Origin: Nemophila menziesii
Taxonomy: Eukaryota > Streptophyta > Magnoliopsida > Boraginales > Hydrophyllaceae
Reading direction: 5' to 3'
NCBI GenBank assembly: GCA_029959085.1
Contig: JARWIR010000050.1
Coordinates: 3,906,001-3,970,000 of the forward strand
Length of the DNA: 64,000 nucleotides
The notes under the pieces were generated by a model. It saw only the letters and a program-made list of their open reading frames with translations, was not told the DNA's origin and ran no database searches. Both the position numbers and the translations under genes were made by a program. Positions 55,382 to 64,000 of the stretch are shown here, in pieces (position 1 is the first letter of the stretch; every line of letters begins with the position of its first letter).

Positions 55382-57143
55382 TGGTGGGTCCTGGGGTGTT
55401 ATAAAATAAAGTGCAAAATAGAGGAACCACTTAACCGCAAGTGTACGGTTGTCCCAAGTAATATATGATAATCAAGTTCGTTCTCAGGGACGGATTAGGT
55501 TCAACCCAAATATTAATCAGATAGTAGAGATAATTGCTAAACAGAAATTAAAAGAAATAGATTTTTTGTTTGGTTTTTGTAAAATAAAGGATGCAAATAA
55601 AATAAAGACTAAATTAACTAAACAGAAAGGAAATAAAGCAAATAACGACTAACTTCAGATAAGAGAGATATACTTGATCCTCGCAAAGGAATCCACCTAA
55701 TCAATGTAATCTATGCTATGTTTAAGGGTAGAATTGGAATTATAATATTAGTCGGGACTCTAATATCTCCTAGCCCCCTGTCGGGTGGACCTAGAAGCTA
55801 TCCTAAAGTATCACAAACACCTGTATGGTCGAATATGGCTTTTCGGATGATAAGATTTTACCTCTTTGGCTATGTAACTAGTTAAGCCTGTCGGTCAATA
55901 ACGGACATTACACGGGTATTACCTAGATCTGTATTCAAACCCCCCTGTCGGATGATCCATACGCCACTATATGGAATAGCCCAAATACTAACAGCTAATT
56001 CTAGTTGTTCCTAAAAGAATTAGTAATGAAACAAAGTAATATCCAATACCTAAAACTCAATTCAATTTAAATCTAACAATCCCAAATTCAAAACATAGAA
56101 AACATTAATTAAGGTTCATCCCTTTTATGCGATTCTCAAGTATAAAGAAATTTAGCTCATGATGGAATTAAAAACTAACATTAAATAAAAGGAATTCATG
56201 TTCAAATACAAAAGATAAATGAAAAAACCTAAAGGGTAGAATGACTGTGGATGGAAGAACAGGATTCCTCCAGCTTCTAGCTTCTTCTCTCCTTCGTGCT
56301 CTGACTTGAAAACCTTAAGCCTCTTGTATATTCTCTGAAGTGTATGAAAGTAGGAGGTTAAGGGGTGTATTTATAGGTGTTGGAGGAGTCTAGGTCGAAT
56401 TTTGCTTGGAGTGGAAGACAAGTCAAAGACTCTCAAATTCGTAGCTCTAAATTCTAGGAAAGGTAAGATTTGCTGCTGATTTGATTTGATCATATCTTTT
56501 TCAATACTTATCCGTTTGAGAAGTTCCAATATATGAAACTGCTTGTCTTGGAAAGCTCTTTCTATTGGTGCAGACCATTCGTCCAGAATCCATGCCAATC
56601 TTTTATTATGATTTAATTCCTAAAACGTGGCTGGATTTCAGATTTCAAAAGGCAGCTTTATCTTTTCCTCCTTTAAATCAATCTTTACTAAATCTTCTTA
56701 TTTCCATGTAAATCTTCTTTCCTTTCATCTTTATCTTGACTTGGCCTCTAAGTAATTACCATTTATCTTTAAAAGCTTCACATTAAATAAATAATTAAAC
56801 CGCATATGCTTAAAAAGAATAAATCAATAAATCAAGAAATCAAAATAGGAAAGTGTACTCTAAAAATAGAAACTCGACTCAAAATCATTTCCTAACACTC
56901 TAAAATACACTAAGACTTTATTCTCACTTTTTCTCCTTGGATTGGTCTTTCAAGAACCTATTAACTTTGCATTAAAAACAGTCAAATTTATGCACAAAAG
57001 CTCAGATTCTGCAAATAGTTAATTTCCAAGGGGAGAAAGTGCAATATGATCAATTAAGCTTAAAAGTCTAACAAACAAGTCATTTATTCACCTAAAAGGA
57101 TGTCTCCAAGGGGCTAATAATTAGAACAAAACGGGAGACATCA
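55382..57143 (-). mobile_element. 3' LTR of element D
   Basis: 1,762 bp, TGGTGGGTCC (55382) to GGAGACATCA (57143) on plus. Terminal inverted repeat 57099-57143. The four internal motifs read CCTGTCGGGT-like (about 55776, 55820, 55887, 55943), unlike the GTCAGGG form in C. Contains TATTTATAG near 56367 (minus TATAAATA). Confidence 0.93.
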
Positions 57144-58624
57144 AGACCCCAAACTCAAACCTTTGTCGTCCCGACAAAGTAAAATAAAACAAGGATCTTT
57201 TAGGTGAATGCAGAAGGTAGAATCTAGAAAATAATCCCAAAGCAAAGCTTAAAACAAATTTCATATAGTCTAACTTAAGAATTAATATACACCTACACTT
57301 ATCATGCAAAATCAAATACAAAACAATATCAATTCAAAATTAATTTCACAATGCTAGAAGGTTACGCTTATTACTTATCTCAAGATGGTGGCTATAGGGT
57401 GTTCCTCAATCCTTACTTGTGTTGAATGTTCCACTTAGAATAATCCCTATTAACTCACTGTGCATCTAGGAATCACGAGGTCTTTACGGTTTTGGCATAG
57501 GCTGAAGGACGGTATGGTATGTATATTTGGTAAATTTGAAGTGAGCTTTTGGCTCTCTCCTCACTTACCATCAACAAACTGTCCAAGAGCTTGAGTTTAC
57601 ACTCGAATAATGTTCTCACTCAACCCAATTGACGCGCTTAATTAGCGTCCCCAAGTTAACCCAATAAGCACTAAGGATGATTCACCTAAAATTTTCCACT
57701 TTGCCGGTCCAAATATATATTCTTTTCATATAACTTTTCGTTTCTATATATATATATTTTTTTTTTGTATAGCTATGATTCTCTCTTTAATGTTGAGATA
57801 TCATGCTATTTTTCTTCATGCCTATTCATGATTTTAGCTTTATAGCTTCTTTTCCATTCACTATTACCCCGGCAAAGGGTTACAATACAATAAACCTGTG
57901 AATCATCATCATGTAAAGCACAAAGCATCATTGATAAGCTCAAAAATCCCAACCCAATGTAAATTCCCATATAGTGGACCCACCACCCCAAACTCAAGCT
58001 CAAGACAGGAAGTCTCAGGATCGTGATTCAAGTGCGGGTCATATGGTCATGCCTAATAATCTAAAGGGAAATTGGCTTATAATGTGGCGACAAAAGAAAG
58101 GCTTAAAGGCTAAAAATTTGTCTAAGAAGGATATAATTAATTCAGGGATAGACAGCTAAAAAGGATTCAAAGGGCTAACAAAGAATTGCCTCTATCATTT
58201 TCCTATCTACACAACTCGTCTCTAGTTCATACCTAAGTGGGTTCTCTACTCATTTAGATCTCACGTTCTACACACCACCCATTATCCTTAAGTACAAGTT
58301 TACTTCTTTTGCATTGTTCATTAATTCTTCCTATCAATTACTTCATACTTGCATGCAATCAAAGTTCAGTTTACACTAACTCCTAAAGTCAACTATTTTC
58401 TATCATTAATTCATAAAAAGCATGCTTGATGGGGGTATTTAAAATTCTCTACAGTCATGCAACCCTATGGTTAATTTTATTGAAAGCATGTAAATCACAA
58501 AAAATTGGGATGAGGCAACGAACCCCACCCCAAACTCAAAAGTGAGTCGTGTCCCCACGACTCGAAAAAGACTCAATAAAGCAATAAAATTAAACTAAAC
58601 TACCTAACTAGTGCCTATCATAAA
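57144..58624 (-). other. 3' non-coding internal region of element D
   Basis: No gene. G-rich tracts on the minus strand at 57144-57162, about 57976-57998 and about 58520-58545, each beside an inverted repeat (for example ACTCAAAAGTGAGT). Conserved CCCCGGCAAAGGG at about 57865. Confidence 0.7.
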
Positions 58625-59083
58625 TTAAGAAGAAGAAGAAGAATTAGAACGGGGTACCTGGCCATGAAGATCCATAGTGTCCTCCTCCAAAGGGGGAGTA
58701 TAATTATCAATATCCATGAACAAAGTTACCTCTTCCAATGTTGACTTAATCTGTGTAATTTCCTTCCATAGTGCTCCGATGTCTAATCGTAAAAGTTCGA
58801 ACTCTTGTTGCAAATTGTGAGCCCATGGAGGAATTTCAGAATTAGTTTGAGAAGAAGAAGAACCTTTAACTTGAAATTGTAGCTTGTCTGTAGGCCTTGA
58901 TGATACCCTCATCCTTGCTGTTAATTTCCCGTGTTGTGGTGGTGCAGGTGCCTTCTCTTGTGTTTCTTCAGTAGGCTCATCAAGATTGATGGCCTTTTCA
59001 ATTGTGGAACCAGGCAAACTCTTGTTCTTCCCTAGGATACAACACCTTCTCTTATAATCCAAAGCATCTGTTCTGTTTGTCAT
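58625..59083 (-). CDS. Post-pol accessory protein of element D, 152 aa, intact
   Basis: ATG at 59083: MTNRTDALDYKRRCCILGKN, LPGSTIEKAINLDEP, a basic stretch (KLTARMRVSSRP), a Ser-rich linker, IPPWAHNLQQEFELLRLDIG (probable coiled coil), and an acidic end MDIDNYTPP...DTMDLHGQV. Collinear with E (5927-6394) and C (48979-49437). No signal peptide or membrane helix. The three-way conservation of the frame and the coding of both ends argue for a real protein. Role unknown; it could be a Gag partner, a regulator or a chromatin-targeting factor. Confidence 0.72.
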   Translation of the reverse strand: MTNRTDALDYKRRCCILGKNKSLPGSTIEKAINLDEPTEETQEKAPAPPQHGKLTARMRVSSRPTDKLQFQVKGSSSSQTNSEIPPWAHNLQQEFELLRLDIGALWKEITQIKSTLEEVTLFMDIDNYTPPLEEDTMDLHGQVPRSNSSSSS

Positions 59084-59341
59084 GGTTGAATTGACCCCAA
59101 ACTCAAGTTTATACCAAGGATAGAATAAAGTTAAGAAAACTTGGTATAACTTGAGTTTCTTGCTTGGATTAGATGAAGAAAGTTGTTTTCTTGATGAATC
59201 TTGGAAGAACTCTTGAAAGCTTGATGATCTTGATTGTGTTTAATGGTGAATTTGATGTAGAGGATGTGTTTATGGAGGATGGAGGAGAGATTTGATGATG
59301 TTAATGGGTTTGTTGTAGAGGTTTAATCAAGCTTCAAGGTG

Positions 59342-59349
59342 TTTTTATA
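59342..59349 (-). promoter_or_regulatory. TATA box (TATAAAAA) upstream of D accessory ORF
   Basis: The minus strand reads CCCTATAAAAACACC, about 260 nt before the ATG at 59083. Leader between them without a long frame. Confidence 0.55.
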
Positions 59350-59437
59350 GGGTTGGGAGCTGGAAAATTCGTGTGGAAGAGGCTAGGGTTTATCTCCTTA
59401 AGGTTAGAAGTTGACTGGGCTTCGAATTCTTCACAAA

Positions 59438-59815
59438 CCGCCAGTCCGCGGTGCATCCCTGCGGTGCAGGGGGTAGTCCGCGGGGGTAGTCCGCGCGCAA
59501 CAGCTATTGATTTTTTTCGCTACTGTCTTGACCCCGAGCTAGCACCCCGTGGTACGGGTTTTGCCCTGCGGTGTAGGGGCGCGGTGCATGGGGTAGTCCG
59601 CACCATCTCCGTCAAAAAACCCGCGGTACACAACCCGTGGTACGGGTTTTTGAGGCGCGGTACAGGGCGCGGTGCACCGCGGCTATCAGCTTCATTTTTT
59701 TCTTGCTTCTGGATAAAACCCGTGGTGCGTACCCGTGGTACGGGTTTTTGGGGCGCGGTACATCCCTGCGGTATAGGGGGTACACCGCGGGGGTAGTCCG
59801 CGCCAGCCTTGAATT
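59438..59815 (-). repeat. GC-rich palindromic block of element D
   Basis: Repeats of GCGGTGCATG, GGGTAGTCCGCGG, CCCGTGGTACGGGTTTT and GCGGTGCACCGCGG. The CACGTG of E is changed to GGTACG here. Same position between pol and TATA box as in E. Confidence 0.8.
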
Positions 59816-59985
59816 CTTCACAAAATTTTTCCTAGCTCCCCAAACTCGATTCCTGCACCATTAACACAATACCCTTCTCATTTCTTTAAAAGTAGACACT
59901 AAAACTTGACACTAACTTAGAATTATATACTAAGACTTGAAAAACTGAAAGCAATAAACTAATATACAATGAAGTGGCTTTTGTT

Positions 59986-60010
59986 TAACGTCGTTAAGCT
60001 CGACGGGTTA
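59986..60010 (-). other. Post-pol stem-loop (element D)
   Basis: Plus-strand TAAC-GTCG, loop TTAAGCT, CGAC-GG-GTTA: 8 bp with a 2-nt bulge, 10 nt after the pol stop. The fourth inner pair is G-C, a paired change compared with A, E, F (T-A) and B (A-T). Confidence 0.78.
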
Positions 60011-60020
60011 CCTCTCGCAT

Positions 60021-63000
60021 CTATTCAGCTTCAAGGAGGTACATGACCTCCCCCGGATGTGGATCAATTCTGCGATTGGTATCCTCGCCTACATGGTACA
60101 GTTTTAGACGATGCCCATTCACCATGAAGGTGCGTTGCTCGTCTGGATTCTCTATCTCTATCGCTCCATGAGGCGTAACCTTGGTCACCACGAACGGACC
60201 AGACCACTTTGATCTCAACTTGCCCGGATAGTTGCTGAACTTGGAGTTATATTTGAGGACCATCTGTCCCACTTTGAATTTCTTCTCACGAATCCGATTG
60301 TCATGCCATCTCTTTGTTTTTTCTTTGTAAAGCTTGGCATTCTCATAGGCATGAAATCGAAACTCGTCAAGTTCATTCAACTTCATCATACGATTCTCCG
60401 CTGCTAAGGTTGGATCCATATTCATCTCCGCAATTGCCCAATAGGCACCCATTTCAAGCTCAAGAGGTAAGTGACAAGCCTTACCATACACAATACGATA
60501 CGGAGATGCACCCACAGGCGTCTTGAACGCAGTACGATATGCCCACAACGCATCATCTAATTTCATTGACCAATCTTTGCGTGTGGAACCAACTGTCTTC
60601 TCAAGAATGGATTTGATCTCTCGATTAGAGACCTCAGCTTGACCATTGGCTTGTGGATGATACGCGGTAGATACACGATGTCTCACATCATACTTCTCTA
60701 GAACTTTCTTCAGATATTTGTTCACAAAGTGTGAACCTCCATCACTGATTATAACTCGAGGTGTTCCATGTCTAGTGAAGATGTGTGATTTTAAGAATTT
60801 AATCACTACTCGCGAATCGTTAGTTGGTAGAGCTACAGCCTCTACCCATTTAGACACGTAATCAACAGCTAGTAGGATGTACAGGTTTCCGTTAGAAGGT
60901 ACAAAAGGACCCATAAAATCAATGCCCCATACATCGAATATCTCAACTTCCAGAACATTATTACGCGGCATCTCATCTCTCTTAGATATATTACCAGTAA
61001 ACTGGCATCTGTGACACTTCTTGACATACTCATGACAATCCTTATGTAAAGTGGGCCAATAAAAACCGGATTGTAATACCTTTGCAGCTGTACGATCTCC
61101 TTTAAAGTGTCCTCCGTATGGTGAATCATGACAACCCATAACAATGGATAGAATATCTTTATCTGGTATGCATCTCCTCACCATCTGATCACTGCATGTT
61201 TTGTAGAGGAAAGGATCCTCCCAAAAGAATTGTTTTGCTCGGTGGGCTAGTCTCTTTTTCTCTTGTGATGTAGCTCCTTGAGGAAAAGAACCACTTACAA
61301 TAAGATTTGCAATATCCGCATACCAAGGGGTCTCTAATGAATAAACTGCAAACAAACTCTCGTCCGGAAATTCTTCTCTAACCAACTCAGGTCCTCCATT
61401 AGACTCAGAACCTTCAAGACGTGACAAATGATCAGCAACCTGATTATCACAACCCTTCCTATCTCGAATCTCCAAATCAAACTCTTGTAGCAATAAAACC
61501 CATCTGATCAATCTCGGCTTCGCATCTTTCTTCTCCATCAAGTACTTAATAGCGGAATGGTCAGTGAATACCACAATTTTCGCCCCAAAGAGATAGGAAC
61601 GAAATTTGTCAAAGGCATAAACAACCGCTAAAAGCTCCTTCTCAGTTACCGTGTAATTAATCTGAGCACTGGTGAAGGTCTTGCTTGCATAATAAATCGA
61701 ATGAAACACTTTATCTTTCCTTTGACCCAACACCGCACCCATAGCAGAATCACTAGCATCACACATAATTTCAAAGGGAAGTTTCCAATCAGGTGGTAGC
61801 ACAATCGGCGCAGTAATCAGTTTCTCTTTCAGGTCTTGGAATGCCTTCAAGCAAGCTTCATCAAAAAGGAATTTGGTGTCCTTCTCGAGTAAGTTGCACA
61901 AAGGTTTTGAAATCTTCGAAAAGTCCTTGATAAAACGGCGATAAAATCCAGCATGGCCTAGAAAACTCCTTACCCCTTTTACAGAAACAGGAGGAGGGAG
62001 AGTTTTGATAACTTCAATCTTCGCACGATCAACCTCTAACCCAGCGCTTGACACTTTGTGTCCCAATACTATTCCTTCACGAACCATAAAGTGACACTTC
62101 TCCCAATTCAAGACCAAATCAGTTTCCTTACATCTAATCAATACTTTTTCTAGATTCTGCAAACAAGCATCAAAGTTATCTCCAAAAACAGAAAAGTCAT
62201 CCATGAATACCTCAAGAAATAGATCAATCATATCTCCAAAGATTGCCATCATGCAACGTTGGAAAGTAGCAGGTGCATTACATAGTCCAAAAGGCATCCT
62301 TCGGTATGCGAAAGTACCAAAAGGACATGTGAACGTGGTCTTGTGTTGGTCATCAGGATCTATGCAAATTTGATTGTAACCGGAATACCCATCTAAGAAA
62401 CAATAGTACTCTCTACCGGCTAGCTTGTCCAACATCTGGTCAATGAACGGGAGTGGAAAATGGTCTTTTTTAGTAGCCTTGTTCAACTTTCGGTAATCCA
62501 TACAAACTCTCCAACCAACAACGGTCCTCGAGGGTATGGCTTCATTCTTGTCATTCAGGATGGTAGTGATACCACCTTTCTTTGGTACGCATTGAACTGG
62601 ACTCACCCAATCGCTACTAGCTATGGGGTAGATAATCCCCGCATCTAGTAGCTTGATCACTTCTTTCTTTACCACTTCCTTCATCGCAGGCATCAATCTT
62701 CTCTGTCCTTCAACTGAACGTGTACTGTGGTCCTCCAGAATGATCTTGTGTTGGCAATAGGAAGGGCTAATGCCTTTAATATCAGCAATAGTCCAACCTA
62801 TCGCTTCTTTATTCGCCCTTAGTACACGCAATAGTTTGTCTTCTTGAGGTCCTGTTAAAGTAGCTGAAACAATAACAGGTAGTGTGTTGTTAGTACCTAA
62901 ATATGCATACCTCAAGTGGGACGGGAGCGGTTTCTCTTCTAGCTTCGGGGGAGACTCAATGGATGGTTTCTTTGGAGGCTCAATCTCCTCTGCATCGCGC

Positions 63001-64000
63001 AATGGTTCGTAGGCTAGACGCCTATATTTTGTATTCTCAGAGTTAAGAGCTGCCACTGTGTCGGCTAGCTCTTCCATCATCTCCGGTATATCTAATGTTA
63101 ACGCAGCCTGCAAGATGTCATCATAATTAAAACAATCAAATACCTCTTGTGCGACGTGTTCTGCTATATCCATTCGGAAGCAATCTCCGGGAACATCTGG
63201 GAATTTCATGGCTCGAAATACATTGAATTTGACTTCCTCGTCTTGGATTCTCATGGTTAATTCGCCGTTTTCTACATCAATCAAGGTACGCCCCGTGGCT
63301 AGGAATGGTCGTCCCAAGATGATGGGGACATTCCTATCCGCGTCGTATTCAAGAATAACAAAATCTACGGGAAAAACTAGAGTACCTGCCTTGACGAGGA
63401 CATCTTCAATTCGTCCCTCAGGATGCACTAGGGATCTGTCTGCCATTTGTAGGACCATAGAGGTAGGTCGCATATCTCCAATCTTCAGCATATCAAAAAT
63501 TGACTTGGGCATGAGATTAATACTCGCGCCTAAATCGCATAAAGCTTTCCCTTTCCACTCACTACCAATCGAGATTGGAAGCGTAAAACTTCCTGGATCA
63601 AGTAGCTTCGGTGGTAGTTTGCTTTGACAGATTGCACTACACTCTTCTGGTAATCCTACCATTTCGTTATCGCAGTATGGTCTTTTGTTCGTGAGGGCTC
63701 TCTTTAAAAACTTCACGTATTTTGGTATGTCTTTGATGGCTTCTAACAACGGAATATTAATATTGAGACCTCTCACTTTATTCAAGAATCTTTGATATTC
63801 GGCCATATCTCCTTTCTTCTGAACTCTTGAAGGGAAAGGTGGAGGAGGACGGATTTCTGCAATATCTTTCTTTTTCGGAGCTTCCGGAATCTTCTCCACT
63901 TCTGTCACTTCAGGTTCTTCATCTTTCTCTTCCACCTCTTCTAACGATTTTTCTTTTCTAGTAACTTCTTTTTCTTTCATAACCGGGAAGGGTGGTGGTT
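60021..64000 (-). CDS. pol: Gag-Pol polyprotein of element D, partial (protease-RT-RNase H-integrase)
   Basis: Uninterrupted frame. First Met in the window is at 63980, but the frame stays open to the edge and the parallel in C shows this Met is internal. Numbered from that Met: Pro-rich linker (43-52), protease with [13 protein letters not shown] (Asp 149) and [10 protein letters not shown] (about 222-231), RT with [16 protein letters not shown] (about 494), [11 protein letters not shown] (about 528) and FMDDF (592-596), RNase H with MCDASD (Asp 741) and FTDHSA (Asp 807), integrase HHCC (His 951, His 958, Cys 989, Cys 992), catalytic Asp 1021, Asp 1080 and Glu 1116 (DD35E), and GPFVVTKV in the C-terminal GPY/F-type module. 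All catalytic residues expected for the family are present. It makes cDNA and integrates it. It could also serve A, B and F in trans. Confidence 0.96.
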   Translation of the reverse strand, partial: PPPFPVMKEKEVTRKEKSLEEVEEKDEEPEVTEVEKIPEAPKKKDIAEIRPPPPFPSRVQKKGDMAEYQRFLNKVRGLNINIPLLEAIKDIPKYVKFLKRALTNKRPYCDNEMVGLPEECSAICQSKLPPKLLDPGSFTLPISIGSEWKGKALCDLGASINLMPKSIFDMLKIGDMRPTSMVLQMADRSLVHPEGRIEDVLVKAGTLVFPVDFVILEYDADRNVPIILGRPFLATGRTLIDVENGELTMRIQDEEVKFNVFRAMKFPDVPGDCFRMDIAEHVAQEVFDCFNYDDILQAALTLDIPEMMEELADTVAALNSENTKYRRLAYEPLRDAEEIEPPKKPSIESPPKLEEKPLPSHLRYAYLGTNNTLPVIVSATLTGPQEDKLLRVLRANKEAIGWTIADIKGISPSYCQHKIILEDHSTRSVEGQRRLMPAMKEVVKKEVIKLLDAGIIYPIASSDWVSPVQCVPKKGGITTILNDKNEAIPSRTVVGWRVCMDYRKLNKATKKDHFPLPFIDQMLDKLAGREYYCFLDGYSGYNQICIDPDDQHKTTFTCPFGTFAYRRMPFGLCNAPATFQRCMMAIFGDMIDLFLEVFMDDFSVFGDNFDACLQNLEKVLIRCKETDLVLNWEKCHFMVREGIVLGHKVSSAGLEVDRAKIEVIKTLPPPVSVKGVRSFLGHAGFYRRFIKDFSKISKPLCNLLEKDTKFLFDEACLKAFQDLKEKLITAPIVLPPDWKLPFEIMCDASDSAMGAVLGQRKDKVFHSIYYASKTFTSAQINYTVTEKELLAVVYAFDKFRSYLFGAKIVVFTDHSAIKYLMEKKDAKPRLIRWVLLLQEFDLEIRDRKGCDNQVADHLSRLEGSESNGGPELVREEFPDESLFAVYSLETPWYADIANLIVSGSFPQGATSQEKKRLAHRAKQFFWEDPFLYKTCSDQMVRRCIPDKDILSIVMGCHDSPYGGHFKGDRTAAKVLQSGFYWPTLHKDCHEYVKKCHRCQFTGNISKRDEMPRNNVLEVEIFDVWGIDFMGPFVPSNGNLYILLAVDYVSKWVEAVALPTNDSRVVIKFLKSHIFTRHGTPRVIISDGGSHFVNKYLKKVLEKYDVRHRVSTAYHPQANGQAEVSNREIKSILEKTVGSTRKDWSMKLDDALWAYRTAFKTPVGASPYRIVYGKACHLPLELEMGAYWAIAEMNMDPTLAAENRMMKLNELDEFRFHAYENAKLYKEKTKRWHDNRIREKKFKVGQMVLKYNSKFSNYPGKLRSKWSGPFVVTKVTPHGAIEIENPDEQRTFMVNGHRLKLYHVGEDTNRRIDPHPGEVMYLLEAE

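Larger units (their letters stand above)
55382..64000 (-). mobile_element. Element D: Athila-type retrotransposon with intact pol (partial, runs off window)
   Basis: Minus strand: 3' LTR (55382-57143), 3' non-coding region, intact accessory ORF, TATA, GC block, hairpin, and an uninterrupted protease-to-integrase frame to the window edge. Inserted in C's gag (left flank GCAGT, 55377-55381). Gag, PBS and 5' LTR are outside. It is the least decayed element here. Confidence 0.93.

Noticed and set aside
59438..59815. Palindromic repeats resembling a CRISPR array
   Set aside because: Units are diverged, spacing is irregular, and the setting is a eukaryotic retrotransposon.

Overview
The window is plant nuclear heterochromatin, almost certainly from a eudicot. 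It is AT-rich and made almost entirely of nested Ty3/gypsy LTR retrotransposons of the Athila type. I recognise this from the RT and integrase motifs, the tRNA-Asp-type primer binding sites (TGGCGCCGCTGCCGGGGA) and an extra ORF placed after pol. I see no host gene, tRNA, rRNA or CRISPR array. Nested Athila piles of this kind are typical of pericentromeres. The species cannot be named from the sequence.

Layout from left to right. (i) 1-3940 is one copy of a near-identical 3.9-kb segmental duplication whose other copy is 44273-48214. (ii) 3941-15771 is element E, minus strand: 5' LTR at 14285-15771, broken gag and pol, a post-pol accessory ORF, and a 3' LTR truncated at 3941. A plus-strand solo LTR (10759-12321, TSD GTACT) splits its protease. 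(iii) 15772-20472 is the 5' part of element F, minus strand, which has gag and protease but no RT, RNase H or integrase core. (iv) 20473-22085 is a decayed MULE transposase. (v) 22086-22993 is an LTR fragment, G. (vi) 22994-45742 is element A, plus strand, with gag-protease-tail organisation like F and a degraded accessory gene. A is interrupted by a complete element B (27491-39970, TSD GTTTC), a solo LTR (41850-43584, TSD GACCC) and a MITE. B carries a 5.1-kb LINE in its 5' LTR (16-bp TSD) and a 232-bp MITE in its 3' LTR (TSD TAA). (vii) 45743-55381 is element C, minus strand, degraded, inserted in A's 3' LTR. (viii) 55382-64000 is element D, minus strand, inserted in C's gag, with an uninterrupted 1,319+ codon protease-RT-RNase H-integrase frame. 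D is the youngest and the only plausible source of active enzymes here.

The nesting gives a relative order: A is older than B, C and the solo LTR. B is older than the LINE and its MITE. C is older than D and older than the 3.9-kb duplication. E, C and D are full-coding autonomous types. A, F and, in more reduced form, B lack RT and integrase and would depend on enzymes supplied in trans.

The elements share unannotated structure. There is a stem-loop 7-11 nt after the pol stop in the clearest copies, with compensatory base changes. A GC-rich palindromic block with G-boxes precedes a TATA box and a leader in front of the accessory ORF. A hairpin lies at the very 5' end of most LTRs. G-run/hairpin modules resembling the polypurine tract recur in the 3' region. 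A motif repeated about four times in the LTR changes sequence in concert between elements.
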